From: Caldilineaceae bacterium
Lineage (GTDB): Bacteria; Chloroflexota; Anaerolineae; Caldilineales; Caldilineaceae
Direction: 5' to 3'
Length of the DNA stretch: 64,000 nt
Assembly (NCBI GenBank): GCA_020846635.1
Contig: JADLDO010000006.1
Span: forward strand, 1-64,000
Shown here in pieces: positions 9,929 to 19,022 of the stretch. Position 1 is the first letter of the stretch. Each line of letters starts with the position of its first letter. Below the pieces are notes generated by a model. The model was not told where the DNA came from. It saw nothing but the letters and a program-made list of their open reading frames with translations, and made no database searches. The position numbers and the translations under genes were made by a program.

Positions 9929-10636
9929 TTAGCGGCGGGTGTAGAGCATACGCAAGGGGGCCAACGGGAGCAGCGCGGGCGGCGCGGTGAGCAATTGCAC
10001 AGCCGCATGCATGACCCAGCAGAGCCAGAAGTTGCGTGTGTAGAAAAAGAGGATACTGGTAGTTGTGAGCGCAACCAGTTGGATGAGCAGCGGGAAAAAG
10101 CCTGGGCGTAGCAGCAAAAGCTCGATTAAGATTACCGCTGCGGCGCACCAAATGGCCCAATATCCTGCTAGCTCCGGTGGGTTTGGCAGTGTCTGAAGCG
10201 TTTCCCAGATGCCTCCCCGCAAAAAGACCCAGTGAAACTGTTCGATACCACACCAGAGCAGTGTGTTGCTGATGGTCTGCCAGCCGAGGTGTGGGTGCTC
10301 GGCTGTGTCACTCTCATGCTCCGCGGGTTGGCCCAGATCGGTGATAGCCCGGCCTAAGGTGAGGAGTATCACCACGGCAAAGATCAGCCCCAAGCCAAGC
10401 CCCAATCCTGCCAGCCAATCATGGCCCGCTAATCCCAGCAAGCGGGGTGAAAGCCCTCCAACCAGAAGGCCGAGATAGGGGATCAGCAGCCAGTGGGCAA
10501 ACCAGATGGGCGCACGCCATGACCGGGGAAGATACGCTTGGCTGGAGATGAGCAGCGTTGTGCCGAGAATGCCCACGATCAGCCAAAAGCCGGGGGCATA
10601 GGGGTTGAATTGGGCGCTGAGCCAGCTTATTGACAT
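9929..10636 (-). CDS. Multi-pass membrane protein, distantly CPBP (CAAX protease)-like
   Basis: About 235 residues with six or seven hydrophobic segments. The segment GIEQFHWVFLRGG (130-142) sits where CPBP intramembrane proteases carry EExxxR: E132 and R140 are present but the paired Glu is lost. RNFWLCWVMHAAVQ (201-214) resembles the later CPBP motif with its conserved His (H210). The family link is therefore tentative and the protein may be catalytically dead. No ribosome site is visible; an extended -10 (TGTTAAAAT, complement of 10643-10651) ends 7 bp before the ATG. It is convergent with the gene before it and divergent from the next. Confidence 0.55.
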   Translation of the reverse strand: MSISWLSAQFNPYAPGFWLIVGILGTTLLISSQAYLPRSWRAPIWFAHWLLIPYLGLLVGGLSPRLLGLAGHDWLAGLGLGLGLIFAVVILLTLGRAITDLGQPAEHESDTAEHPHLGWQTISNTLLWCGIEQFHWVFLRGGIWETLQTLPNPPELAGYWAIWCAAAVILIELLLLRPGFFPLLIQLVALTTTSILFFYTRNFWLCWVMHAAVQLLTAPPALLPLAPLRMLYTRR

Positions 10637-10732
10637 GTGCAGATTTTAACAGAAGCCTGTTCTTCGGCAAGAATGGGCAGCGGGCATGCACAACACCTGG
10701 AACCGGCATCGCGCAGCAGGCACAATTTGTTT

Positions 10733-10942
10733 ATGAACACACGAACCTTTTTAGTCTTGATCCTGGTCATCATTATCGTGACCCTCTATCGGCCGCGCGG
10801 CGTCTGGCGAGAATTGATGCGCGTTTGGGGGCGGCGTGACTATGTACTCAAGGTTGTCGTGGTGGTGCTGGGGATCTATTTTCTCTATGGCCTTTATAAT
10901 ATGTACGAGCAGGGCATGTTGAGTTGGGATTGGTATCAATAA
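10733..10942 (+). CDS. Small two-helix membrane protein
   Basis: 69 residues with two hydrophobic stretches (about 4-18 and 37-54) around a basic loop RPRGVWRELMRVWGRRD. Start ATG 10733 is chosen over longer upstream frames because those run back into the divergent promoter region. There is no clear ribosome site; CACAAT ends 6 bp before the ATG. The stop overlaps the next start (TAATG), so it is coupled to the dehydratase gene. Family unknown. Confidence 0.55.
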   Translation: MNTRTFLVLILVIIIVTLYRPRGVWRELMRVWGRRDYVLKVVVVVLGIYFLYGLYNMYEQGMLSWDWYQ

Positions 10943-11985
10943 TGAGCGAGCGTGTTGTACATCCCGATCAGGACGAAGCTGCGCTGAGCGAACTGTCGCT
11001 GGCGCAGATTCAAGCGGCGCGGCGGCAGATTGGCACGCGTGTGGTGCAGACGCCGGTCTGGGGCTGGCAAGATCGCGACCTGGCTGCGATTGTGGGCGAC
11101 GAGACGCAGGTGTTGCTCAAGCTGGAACTCTTTCAGCACACAGGAACGTTCAAACCGCGCGGTGCGCTGAATGTGATGCTGTCGCTGGAGCCTGCGCTCT
11201 TGGCGCGCGGCGTAACCGCGGTGAGCGCGGGCAACCATGCCATTGCCGTGGCCTATGCCGCGCGCTTGTTGGGTACAACGGCCAAGGTGGTCATGCCCAA
11301 AAACGCGAACCCGCTGCGTGTGGCGCGCTGCGGTGACTATGGGGCCGAGGTGGTCTTGGTGGAAGATGTCGCCGCGGCCTTTGCCCGCGTGGAGGAGATT
11401 CAGGCCAGCGAAGGGCGCACCTTCATCCACCCCTTTGAAGGACCGCTGACCTGTGCGGGCACAGGCACGCTGGGGCTGGAGTTTGCCGAGCAAGCGGGCG
11501 AATTGGATGCGGTGATTATCCCGGTGGGCGGTGGCGGCTTGATTGCGGGTATGGCCGCGGCCATCAAGCAGGTCCAGCCCCGCTGCCAGGTCATCGGCGT
11601 CGAGCCGGTCGGTGCGGATACAATGTTCCGCAGCATGGCGAGTGGCAAGCCCGAACGGATTGACAAGGTGCGTACCATAGCTGACAGCCTGGGCGCTCCT
11701 TACAGCACCCCCTATACGTTGGGATTATGCCGCCGCTATGTGGATGAGATTATTTTGCTGGAAGATGACGACATGCGTCGTGGCATGGCCCTGCTTTTCC
11801 GCACTATGAAGCTGGTGGCGGAGCCAGCCGGAGCCACGGCAACTGCGGCACTCTGCGGCCCCTTGCGCGAGCGGCTGCGCGGACAGCGGGTGGGCGTGCT
11901 GGTCTGTGGCAGTAATATCGACCTGGCGACCTTCCAACGCGAGACGGCTTTGGGCGAAGCATTGCTCGGCGATTGGTTGGCATGA
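10942..11985 (+). CDS. Threonine/serine dehydratase-like PLP enzyme (fold type II)
   Basis: 347 residues of the tryptophan-synthase-beta PLP family. K71 in TFKPRG is the Schiff-base lysine, SAGNHA (95-100) binds the substrate carboxylate, and GGGG (196-199) binds PLP phosphate. Best match by pattern is catabolic threonine dehydratase or serine racemase: deamination of threonine or serine to the 2-oxo acid. There is no C-terminal ACT regulatory domain, so it is not the allosteric biosynthetic IlvA form. The start ATG 10942 overlaps the preceding stop by one base. Which hydroxy-amino acid is used cannot be decided here. Confidence 0.85.
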   Translation: MSERVVHPDQDEAALSELSLAQIQAARRQIGTRVVQTPVWGWQDRDLAAIVGDETQVLLKLELFQHTGTFKPRGALNVMLSLEPALLARGVTAVSAGNHAIAVAYAARLLGTTAKVVMPKNANPLRVARCGDYGAEVVLVEDVAAAFARVEEIQASEGRTFIHPFEGPLTCAGTGTLGLEFAEQAGELDAVIIPVGGGGLIAGMAAAIKQVQPRCQVIGVEPVGADTMFRSMASGKPERIDKVRTIADSLGAPYSTPYTLGLCRRYVDEIILLEDDDMRRGMALLFRTMKLVAEPAGATATAALCGPLRERLRGQRVGVLVCGSNIDLATFQRETALGEALLGDWLA

Positions 11986-12088
11986 ATTAGCAGAGCGAGT
12001 GCCGACGAGGCGCTCGACAAATCGCACAAAAATAGGGCATACCAGAAAGCGAGCGCAGCGGAGCCGGTACAAGACCTGGAGGCAAGCT

Positions 12089-14620
12089 TTGAACAACCTT
12101 TCAGCGTTTATGCAATTTGCCGCCCAGCAACCTTCCTTCATAGGCAGAGAACAAGAAATCCTGGAGATTACAAAACTCCTAGAAACCCCCGGCTGTCGCT
12201 TGCTGAGTTTGGTGGGCATCGGCGGCGTGGGGAAGACTCGCCTGGCAATCCAAGTCGCAAGCCAGCTTACGCATCGCTATGCCGACGGTGTCTATTTTAT
12301 CCATCTCCAGCCGGTCAGCGCTGCTGAGTTCCTCCCTTCGACCATCGCCGGCGTGCTCGATTTTTCGCTTGCAGGCCAAGACGAACCCGCTGTTCAACTC
12401 CTGCGCCATCTGCAAAACAAAGAAATACTCCTGCTGCTCGACAACTTCGAGCATTTGATGGACGGGGTTGACCTGGTCATTGAGCTATTGGCAACGGCTC
12501 CCAAACTGCGGATTTTGGTCACCTCGCGTGAGGCGCTGAAGCTCCAGCAAGAATGGGTGTGGCGTGTACAAGGGCTGGCGCTGCCCCAAGAGAGTGCCAC
12601 AGAGCAAGCAACCTCCTTTGGAGCCGTCCGGCTCTTTGTCGAGCGTGCGCGGCAGGTCAACCCCAGCTTTTCTCTGACGGCAGAAGTCATGGATGTTGTC
12701 CGCATCTGCCGCTTGGTAGAAGGGATGCCGCTCGCACTGGAACTCGCGGCCTCTTGGGTTAGCTCCTTGACCTGTCATGCCATTGCTGCGGAGATTGAGG
12801 AGAACCTTGATTTCCTCACCTCTGATTTGCACAATGTCCCAGCGCGCCATCGCAGTATGCAAGCGGTCTTTGCCCAAACATGCCAGATGCTTAGTGAGCA
12901 GCAGCTCGGCGTTTTCCAACAGCTTACAGTCTTTGGAGGCGGTTTCGCGTTCGAATCCGCACAGCAAATCGCCGGCGCATCTGTGCGCACGCTGGCGCAA
13001 CTGGTGGACAAGTCGCTGCTGCGTAAAGATGCTGCGGGACGCTACCAGATTCACGAACTACTCCGGCAGTATGCGGAGACACAGCTCCGGCAGGCTGGAG
13101 AGCTAGCCTCGGTCCAAGCGCGCCATTGTGCCTACTTTGCGCGTTACCTACGCACGCGCAACCCACCCATGAGTGGTGGCAAACAGGTAGAAACTGCCCA
13201 GGAGATTGCCGGAGAGCTTGAAAACATCCGCGTGGCTTGGCAATGGGCAGTGGATCACAACCAGGTGCAGGCGCTTCAAGAGATGGCGGATATCCTTTAT
13301 CTCTTCTATCAATTTCATAATCTTTACAGCGAGGCTGTAACTGCGTTCGAGAAGGCAGCTCATTCGCTTCGTGCCATTCGTTCTACTTCGGCTCAAATCG
13401 TCCTGGCTGAGATCCTCTGCCTTTTAAGTTGGATGTACATTCGGCTGGGGCGGCTGCAGGATGCATCGCAGACCGCGGCGACGAGCGAGCAGCTTTACGG
13501 GCAGCTTGGCATCGCCCATCCGTTGAGCAGCCTGGCAACCGACCCCAAAATTCCATTGGCAACCTGCGCGCTGATTCGTGGCGACTATCTCCAGGCGAGG
13601 AAATTGGCTGACGCAGCACAAATCAGCAACCGGCTGCATCAGCATCGTGGCAATCTGATGGTTTCCTTTTACATACTGGCAAGCATTGGGCTCGCCCTGG
13701 GCGACTATGATGAGGCGCAGAAATGTGCGGATGAAGGCTATGCTTTGGCACAAGCAGACGCAAATGAGTGGTTTGCGGCCTACTGTCTCATCACGAAGGG
13801 TGATGTTGCGCGCGCGCTTGGCAACGATGAGCAGGCGGCTCATTATTACCAGGCCAGCTTTGCGCTGCGCGAGAAGTTCCAAGATCGAGAAGGGATGGGA
13901 TTGGCGTGCAGCCGTTTGGGCACAATTGCCCTACAGCGGGGTGCATACACGGAGGCAATCCACTGCTTCCAATCCGGTCTTGCCTTCTATCAAAATCTCG
14001 GGGATCCGGGTGGGCTTGCAAGTGTGCTCAGTGGCCTGGGTGACGCAACCTTTCACATGGGCGACAAGCGCATGGCCGCGCGCTACTTTCGTCAAGCCCT
14101 TGATGCCGCAGCGCAGGCAGGTACTCTCTCCCTGATCTTGTCCATTCTGGCAGCCACTGCCGAGATGTTGATACAGGGGGAATATACCGAAGATGGCGCT
14201 GAGATTTTGGCATTTGTGCTGCAACATGCGGGCTGTCCGCAGGAGGTTAAGAGCCGCATTGAGCGCGATTTGTCGGCCTATGGAAGCAGGCTTCGTGCCG
14301 AGGATCTCCACGAAGCCCGCACTTTTCAGGGTTCTTCGCTGGAAAGTGTGATCTCTTTTTTGGATGACAAACTCGCCCTGGCAGAGCAGCTTCAGCACAG
14401 CCAAACCGCTTCACACCACCCCCTGCGCGAACCGCTGACGGCGCGCGAGCTGCAAGTGCTGCATTTGCTGGCCCGCGGCCTCTCCAACCGAGAGATGGCA
14501 CAGGAATTGGTGTTAGCCGTAGGGACTGTCAAGACCCATATTCACCGGATTTCCAGCAAACTCGATGCGCGCAGCCGTACCGAAGCCGTAGCCCACGCCC
14601 GCAAGCTGCATTTGCTTTAG
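12089..14620 (+). CDS. LuxR-family regulator with NB-ARC-type ATPase and TPR repeats
   Basis: A large signal-integrating transcription factor, about 843 residues. After FIGREQEI (17-24) comes an AAA/NB-ARC module with Walker A GIGGVGKT (43-50) and Walker B ILLLLDNFEHL. A winged-helix and superhelical region follows, then TPR-like repeats (about 360-690). The C-terminal LuxR helix-turn-helix begins at LTARELQVLHLLARGLSNRE. Such proteins bind a ligand or partner through the TPR region and control transcription in an ATP-dependent way. The likely start is TTG 12089, 6 bp after GGAGG; ATG 12110 is an alternative. It stands alone; the nearest candidate target is the oxidase gene downstream. Confidence 0.88.
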   Translation: MNNLSAFMQFAAQQPSFIGREQEILEITKLLETPGCRLLSLVGIGGVGKTRLAIQVASQLTHRYADGVYFIHLQPVSAAEFLPSTIAGVLDFSLAGQDEPAVQLLRHLQNKEILLLLDNFEHLMDGVDLVIELLATAPKLRILVTSREALKLQQEWVWRVQGLALPQESATEQATSFGAVRLFVERARQVNPSFSLTAEVMDVVRICRLVEGMPLALELAASWVSSLTCHAIAAEIEENLDFLTSDLHNVPARHRSMQAVFAQTCQMLSEQQLGVFQQLTVFGGGFAFESAQQIAGASVRTLAQLVDKSLLRKDAAGRYQIHELLRQYAETQLRQAGELASVQARHCAYFARYLRTRNPPMSGGKQVETAQEIAGELENIRVAWQWAVDHNQVQALQEMADILYLFYQFHNLYSEAVTAFEKAAHSLRAIRSTSAQIVLAEILCLLSWMYIRLGRLQDASQTAATSEQLYGQLGIAHPLSSLATDPKIPLATCALIRGDYLQARKLADAAQISNRLHQHRGNLMVSFYILASIGLALGDYDEAQKCADEGYALAQADANEWFAAYCLITKGDVARALGNDEQAAHYYQASFALREKFQDREGMGLACSRLGTIALQRGAYTEAIHCFQSGLAFYQNLGDPGGLASVLSGLGDATFHMGDKRMAARYFRQALDAAAQAGTLSLILSILAATAEMLIQGEYTEDGAEILAFVLQHAGCPQEVKSRIERDLSAYGSRLRAEDLHEARTFQGSSLESVISFLDDKLALAEQLQHSQTASHHPLREPLTARELQVLHLLARGLSNREMAQELVLAVGTVKTHIHRISSKLDARSRTEAVAHARKLHLL

Positions 14621-14785
14621 CTAGGCCAGGTCACAAACAACCCACCCTTGTAAACCCCGCCCTTGTAAACCCCCTAGGTAAACCCAGAATTCAATCCTTT
14701 GCTTGATGCGAAGCAGGCCCGCTCCGGCTAATATGTCTGCATGCGACGAGGGGTATATCTGTGCCCATGAAAGGAGTTTGGTTTT

Positions 14786-16234
14786 ATGCAGCAGACACGG
14801 GATATGCGGCAAGGCGGTAATGGCGTGCCGCGCACAGCAACCACTGTTTCCAAGATTGACGACCAAGCTTACCAGGAGTTGCAGGCGAATTTTCAGGGGG
14901 AGTTGATTCGCCCCGGTGACGAACAGTACGAAAGCGCACGCGCTGTTTTCAACGGCATGATCGACCGCTATCCGGCGCTGATTGCGCGCTGCGCCAATGC
15001 CGATGATGTCATCAAGGCCGTCAACTTTGCCCGGCAGCGCGGGCTGGCACTGGCTGTGCGCGGGGGCGGGCATAATGGTGGCGGTTTGGGCACTGTCGAT
15101 GATGGGCTGGTCATCGATCTCGATCCCATGAACCAGGTCGAGGTCAATGCGGCGGCGCGCACCGTCAAGGTCGGCGGCGGTGCAACCTGGGGCGAGGTGG
15201 ACAACGCCACCCACGCCCACGGCATGGCAACACCCAGCGGCATCATCTCCACCACCGGCGTCGGCGGGCTGACACTGGGCGGCGGCATGGGCCATCTCAC
15301 ACGCCGCTGCGGGCTGTCTATCGACAACCTCATCGGTGCCGATGTGGTGCTCGCCGATGGCAGCATGGTGCGCGCCAGTGCCGAGCAGAACCCCGACCTC
15401 TTTTGGGCGCTGCGCGGGGGTGGTGGCAACTTTGGCGTGGTCACTTCGTTTGAATTCCGCCTGCACCCCATTGACATGGTGACCGTCGGCATCACGCTCT
15501 GGGAGCTAGAGCATACGCAGCAGGTGATGAAGTGGTATCGCGAGTTCCTGCCCCGCCAGGCAGATGAAGTCAATGGCTTCTTTGCCTTCCTGGTTGTGCC
15601 GCCCGGCCCTCCCTTCCCCGAAGCGATTCACCTAAAGAATGTCTGTGGCGTGATCTGGTGCTACACTGGCCCGCAGGATCAGGCAGAGAGCCTCTTTGCC
15701 CAGGTGCGTGAAGTGGCCCCGCTGCTCTTCGAGTTTGTGGCCCCCATGCCGCAGCCCGCCATGCAGAGCATGTTCGATGCGCTCTATCCGAGGGGGCATC
15801 AGTGGTACTGGAAGGCAGATTTCATCAAAGAGATTCCCGATGCCGCCATCGAGCAGCACATCGCCTATGGCAGCAAACTGCCGACGATGCAATCGACCAT
15901 GCACCTCTACCCGATTGACGGGGCAGCGAGTCGCGTGGGTGCGGAGGAGACGGCCTGGGCGTATCGCGATGCGCATTGGGGCATGGTGATCGTGGGCGTG
16001 GACCCCGACCCGGCCAAGAAGGAGGAGTTGATTGCGTGGACACGTGCCTATTGGAACGCGATTCATCCTACCTCGGCGGGCGGAGCGTATGTCAACATGA
16101 TGATGGATGATGAGGGACAAGAGCGGGTGCGCGCTTCCTACCGCCACAACTATGACCGCTTGTCACAGGTCAAGCGCAAGTATGACCCCGACAATCTTTT
16201 CCACATCAACCAGAATATCAAGCCTGCCCCATGA
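14786..16234 (+). CDS. FAD-linked oxidase of the berberine bridge enzyme-like family
   Basis: 482 residues: PCMH-type FAD-binding domain (about 55-235), substrate domain, and C-terminal BBE segment (about 430-478, ending YDPDNLFHINQNI). H96 in VRGGGHNGGG is the usual histidine attached to the flavin 8-alpha carbon. The second attachment site, a Cys in the GxCxxxG loop, is absent (the loop reads GIISTTGVGGL), so the flavin should be singly bound. Family members oxidise alcohols, sugars or alkaloid-like substrates with oxygen; the substrate here is unknown. A clear AAGGAG lies 9 bp before ATG 14786. The next gene overlaps by 4 bp. Confidence 0.88.
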   Translation: MQQTRDMRQGGNGVPRTATTVSKIDDQAYQELQANFQGELIRPGDEQYESARAVFNGMIDRYPALIARCANADDVIKAVNFARQRGLALAVRGGGHNGGGLGTVDDGLVIDLDPMNQVEVNAAARTVKVGGGATWGEVDNATHAHGMATPSGIISTTGVGGLTLGGGMGHLTRRCGLSIDNLIGADVVLADGSMVRASAEQNPDLFWALRGGGGNFGVVTSFEFRLHPIDMVTVGITLWELEHTQQVMKWYREFLPRQADEVNGFFAFLVVPPGPPFPEAIHLKNVCGVIWCYTGPQDQAESLFAQVREVAPLLFEFVAPMPQPAMQSMFDALYPRGHQWYWKADFIKEIPDAAIEQHIAYGSKLPTMQSTMHLYPIDGAASRVGAEETAWAYRDAHWGMVIVGVDPDPAKKEELIAWTRAYWNAIHPTSAGGAYVNMMMDDEGQERVRASYRHNYDRLSQVKRKYDPDNLFHINQNIKPAP

Positions 16235-16623
16235 GGATCCCTCGAACGGAACAGGTGGCAGACAGCGAAACCACGCTGGCGGCGGTGCAGCACTTTAATG
16301 AACTCTTCAACCGTCAGGATCTTGCCGGCCTCATGGCCTTGTTGGGCGATGATTCTGTCTTTGAGAACACCTATCCGCCACCAGACGGGGCTCGTCACGT
16401 GGGTCAAGCCGCCATTGGCAGAGCCTTTGCAGACTTTTTCCACGCATCCCCACAGGCAAGGTTTGAGAGCGAGGAAATCTTTGCCACGGGCGATCGCTGC
16501 GTCGTGCGTTGGATTTACCGGTGGACGGACGAGGGGAACAATCGGGGCCATGTGCGCGGCGTTGACCTCTTTCGTGTTCGAGAAGGCAAGATTGCTGAAA
16601 AGTTCTCCTATGTGAAAGGGTGA
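16231..16623 (+). CDS. SnoaL-like / NTF2-fold protein
   Basis: 130 residues. The pattern FNELFNRQDLAGLMALLGDDSVFENTYPP, a central HVGQAAIGRAFADFF helix, then CVVRWIYRW and GVDLFRVREGKIAEKFSYVKG is typical of the cone-shaped SnoaL-like (nuclear transport factor 2) fold, found in small isomerases, hydrolases and ligand-binding proteins. Its ATG overlaps the stop of the FAD oxidase (ATGA), so the two are cotranslated and may act on one substrate. The reaction is not predictable. Confidence 0.8.
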   Translation: MRIPRTEQVADSETTLAAVQHFNELFNRQDLAGLMALLGDDSVFENTYPPPDGARHVGQAAIGRAFADFFHASPQARFESEEIFATGDRCVVRWIYRWTDEGNNRGHVRGVDLFRVREGKIAEKFSYVKG

Positions 16624-16675
16624 CAGCGAAAGAGTGACGGGGCAGGGGTGACACAAGCCGGTATTCAAAACAAAG

Positions 16676-16704
16676 CGGCCTTCCCATGTGGGAAGGCCGT
16701 TCTT
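16676..16704. terminator. Bidirectional intrinsic terminator
   Basis: A perfect 10-bp stem (16676-16685 with 16690-16699) and 4-nt loop. On the plus strand it is followed by a T-rich tract (terminating the SnoaL gene); on the minus strand by CTTTGTTTTG (terminating tRNA-Thr). Confidence 0.85.
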
Positions 16705-16705
16705 T

Positions 16706-16781
16706 TGGAGCCGTTGACCGGACTTGAACCGGTGACCTGCGCATTACGAGGGCGCTGCTCTACCGACTGAGCTACAACGGC
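16706..16781 (-). tRNA. tRNA-Thr (anticodon CGT)
   Basis: Read on the minus strand the cloverleaf closes: acceptor GCCGTTG/CAACGGC, D arm with GCTC/GAGC, anticodon loop CTCGTAA with CGT, T arm ACCGG-TTCAAGT-CCGGT, discriminator T and an encoded CCA. One C-T mismatch sits at the last pair of the anticodon stem. Confidence 0.95.
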
Positions 16782-16804
16782 GTGAACCTGTTCAGCGAGC
16801 CTCC

Positions 16805-16833
16805 AGTATATCCACACCGCTTCAAATAGGCAA
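16805..16833 (-). promoter_or_regulatory. Promoter of tRNA-Thr
   Basis: On the minus strand TTGCCT (16828-16833), 17-bp spacer, TATACT (16805-16810). The start would be about 17 nt before the mature tRNA. Confidence 0.6.
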
Positions 16834-16852
16834 GTTTGCGGGTCTGCACAAG

Positions 16853-16887
16853 CCGCCTGGGAATGATCTTGGCGACATTCCAGGCGG
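16853..16887 (-). terminator. Hairpin after efp, probable terminator
   Basis: A 12-bp stem with one bulged base (16853-16865 with 16876-16887) begins 12 bp after the efp stop. The T tract is weak, so it may need help or may mainly protect the 3' end. Confidence 0.45.
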
Positions 16888-16898
16888 GAGGTGCGCTG

Positions 16899-17462
16899 CT
16901 AGTTCTTTACGCGGGTGACATAGCTGCCGTCGCGCGTATCAACGCGGATGACATCGCCTTCGGTGACGAACATCGGAACCTGCATCTTGAGGCCCGTCTC
17001 CAACTCCACTTGCTTGGTGGGGGCGTTGGCGGTATCCCCTGCCACGGCAAACTCGGCCCAGGTCACTTTTAGATCGACCGTGGTCGGCAGGGTGACGCTA
17101 ATGGGTTCGTCCTCATAGGTCTCCAGGTTGACGACCATGTTGTCGGTCAGATATTCAACCACACCCTCAAGCGCATCGGGTTTGAGCATAATTTGCTCAA
17201 AGGTCTCGGTCTCCATGAAGTGGTAGAATTCACCGTCATTGTATTGGTATTGCACATCGCGCTGCTCCAGCCGCACATCCTTGACACGCGCCCCGTTGTT
17301 GTAGGTCTTTTCGACCGTGGAGCCGGTGCGGACGTTGCGAACCTTGAGCCGGATGGTAGCGCCACCGCGTGCTACTTTAATATGTTGATAATCGAGCACG
17401 CGCCAGAGCTGGTTATCTTCTTCGTAAATGTTGCCCTTACGCAGTGTTTGTACTTCAGCCAT
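16899..17462 (-). CDS. efp: Elongation factor P
   Basis: 187 residues, the normal size, with the three beta-barrel domains of EF-P and the late signature VELETGLKMQVPMFVTEGD. It enters the ribosomal E/P region and relieves stalling at proline runs. The loop that reaches the peptidyl-transferase centre reads HIKVARGGA, so the tip residue is Arg32 where E. coli has the lysylated Lys34. Arg32 at this position is the site rhamnosylated by EarP in some bacteria; no EarP, EpmA or EpmB gene is in the window. Start ATG 17462 follows AGGGTG. Confidence 0.95.
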   Translation of the reverse strand: MAEVQTLRKGNIYEEDNQLWRVLDYQHIKVARGGATIRLKVRNVRTGSTVEKTYNNGARVKDVRLEQRDVQYQYNDGEFYHFMETETFEQIMLKPDALEGVVEYLTDNMVVNLETYEDEPISVTLPTTVDLKVTWAEFAVAGDTANAPTKQVELETGLKMQVPMFVTEGDVIRVDTRDGSYVTRVKN

Positions 17463-17594
17463 AAATTTTCACCCTAATGGTTCTCTTATATTTTGCGATA
17501 TTTCACAAGATTTCACGCGCCCAAACATACGGATTATAAATGGGGCCAGGTGATGTGTCAAAGATTGTGGCTTTTGCAGAAAAAAGATTCGCTA

Positions 17595-18167
17595 CTACGT
17601 AAATTGGTTCAGGGCTAGGCGAAGACGTTCTTCAACGCCCTCAGCCTCTTTGGGAAGCTTTTGCACAGCGCGTTGCGCTTCCACGACGCTGTAGCCCAGG
17701 CTGATCAGCGCGTCAATGACTTCGCTATCCACATCGCTGGCATAGGCAATCGTTTGCAGACCGCTTGTCTGTTTGACCTTGTCACGCAGGTCGAGGACGA
17801 TCTTTTCGGCAGTGCGCTTGCCCACACCAGGCACGCGTGCAATCATCGCCGGTTCCTCGGCAGCCACCGCAGAGCGCAGCATATCAGGGCTGAGCACGCT
17901 CAAAGTTGCCAGCGCCACCTTCGGCCCTACACCATTCACCCCCAACAGGATTTCAAACATGGCGAGTTCTTCGGCATCGGCAAAGCCAAAGAGATTGAGG
18001 GCATCTTCCCGCACTTGCAGATAGGTATGGAGGATGATCTCCTGGTTGTTGTCGGCAGCAAGGGCGGCAGGTTCGGGCACAAATACTTTGTAGCCCACGC
18101 CGTTCACATCCACCACTAGAAAATCTTTGCCCCGTCCTACGACGGTTCCTCGGACCATACGAATCAT
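17595..18167 (-). CDS. ruvA: Holliday junction branch-migration protein RuvA
   Basis: 190 residues. The N-terminal OB domain begins MIRMVRGTVVGRGKDFLVVDVNGVGYKVFV. Two helix-hairpin-helix motifs follow (GVNGVGPKVALATLS and RVPGVGKRTAEKIVLDLRDK). The C-terminal domain III (SEVIDALISLGYSVVEAQRAV) contacts RuvB. RuvA holds the four-way junction open for the RuvB motor. ruvB is not in the window. ruvC lies just upstream on the same strand but is separated from ruvA by a response-regulator gene. Confidence 0.95.
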   Translation of the reverse strand: MIRMVRGTVVGRGKDFLVVDVNGVGYKVFVPEPAALAADNNQEIILHTYLQVREDALNLFGFADAEELAMFEILLGVNGVGPKVALATLSVLSPDMLRSAVAAEEPAMIARVPGVGKRTAEKIVLDLRDKVKQTSGLQTIAYASDVDSEVIDALISLGYSVVEAQRAVQKLPKEAEGVEERLRLALNQFT

Positions 18168-18195
18168 CTGCTTTTAAACCTTTGTTTGGAATTCT

Positions 18196-18945
18196 CTAGC
18201 TCTCTGGCGCTAGATCCTGAGCCTGACTGACAAACTTATAGCCGACTGTATGTACGGTGACGATCAGCTTCGGAGTAGAGGCGTCTTCCTCGATCTTGCT
18301 GCGTAGGCGGCGGATGGCAACCTCGACCAGGTTCGTCCCGCCCACCAATTCATAGCCCCAAACCTGCGAAAAGAGTTCGTCTTTGCCAATGGGACGGTCG
18401 GGACGGTGCATCAGATAGCGCAGCAGACGAAACTCAATGGGCGTCAGATGGACTTCTTTGTCACGTACGGTAATGGTTTGGGTGCGTTCGTTAAGCACCA
18501 CGCCGTTGAGGTTGAACTGATCGCTGAGCGGGCGCGCCTCGATCCAGCGAATTCTACGGAGGATCGCGTCGATCCGTCCTTGCACCTCACGCAGGCTAAA
18601 GGGCTTGGTGATATAATCATCGGCCCCCAAGCTAAAGCCTTGCACAATATCTTCTGTGCGATTGAGCGCGGTGAGCATGACGACAGGTACATCGGAGAAC
18701 GTACGGACTTCGCGGCAAATATCAAAGCCGCTCATGTCGGGCAGCAAAATGTCCAAAAGGACAAGTTCGATCGGTTCATGACGGATCATGTGCAACGCTT
18801 CGCTGCCGGTTCGAGCGAGGCTGACGGTGTGCCCTGCCCGCTCCAACGACAGCTTTAACATTTTTTGGATTGCACGTTCGTCTTCGACCACCAGGATATG
18901 CACAGTGGTACGGACAGGGGTATTCGAAGATTGGGCCTGGGTCAT
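18196..18945 (-). CDS. OmpR-family response regulator
   Basis: 249 residues from ATG 18945. The receiver domain (about 15-130) has the full set: acidic VVEDE, phospho-acceptor Asp in LVLLDILLPDMSG, Thr in MLTAL and Lys in ITKPFS. The C-terminal winged helix ends VHTVGYKFV. Expected to bind DNA when phosphorylated by a partner kinase; none is adjacent, so it is an orphan here. It sits between ruvC and ruvA on the same strand (77-bp gap to ruvC, 28-bp gap to ruvA), so it probably belongs to the DNA-repair operon. A longer frame from TTG 18999 is less likely. Confidence 0.93.
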   Translation of the reverse strand: MTQAQSSNTPVRTTVHILVVEDERAIQKMLKLSLERAGHTVSLARTGSEALHMIRHEPIELVLLDILLPDMSGFDICREVRTFSDVPVVMLTALNRTEDIVQGFSLGADDYITKPFSLREVQGRIDAILRRIRWIEARPLSDQFNLNGVVLNERTQTITVRDKEVHLTPIEFRLLRYLMHRPDRPIGKDELFSQVWGYELVGGTNLVEVAIRRLRSKIEEDASTPKLIVTVHTVGYKFVSQAQDLAPES

Positions 18946-19022
18946 ATGCGCCGTCCCTGGTTTTGAGTTTGGAGGAACAAAGTTCTGGAATGTAGCCAAG
19001 GATCACAGCTAGCGAATCATTG

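Noticed and set aside
9929..10636. Active CPBP/CAAX protease
   Set aside because: The paired Glu of the catalytic motif is missing; only a distant, possibly inactive relationship can be supported.
14621..14700. Short CCCTTGTAAACCCC direct duplication after the LuxR-type regulator gene
   Set aside because: Only two copies of about 14 bp without hairpin, promoter match or flanking partner; most likely a small local duplication.
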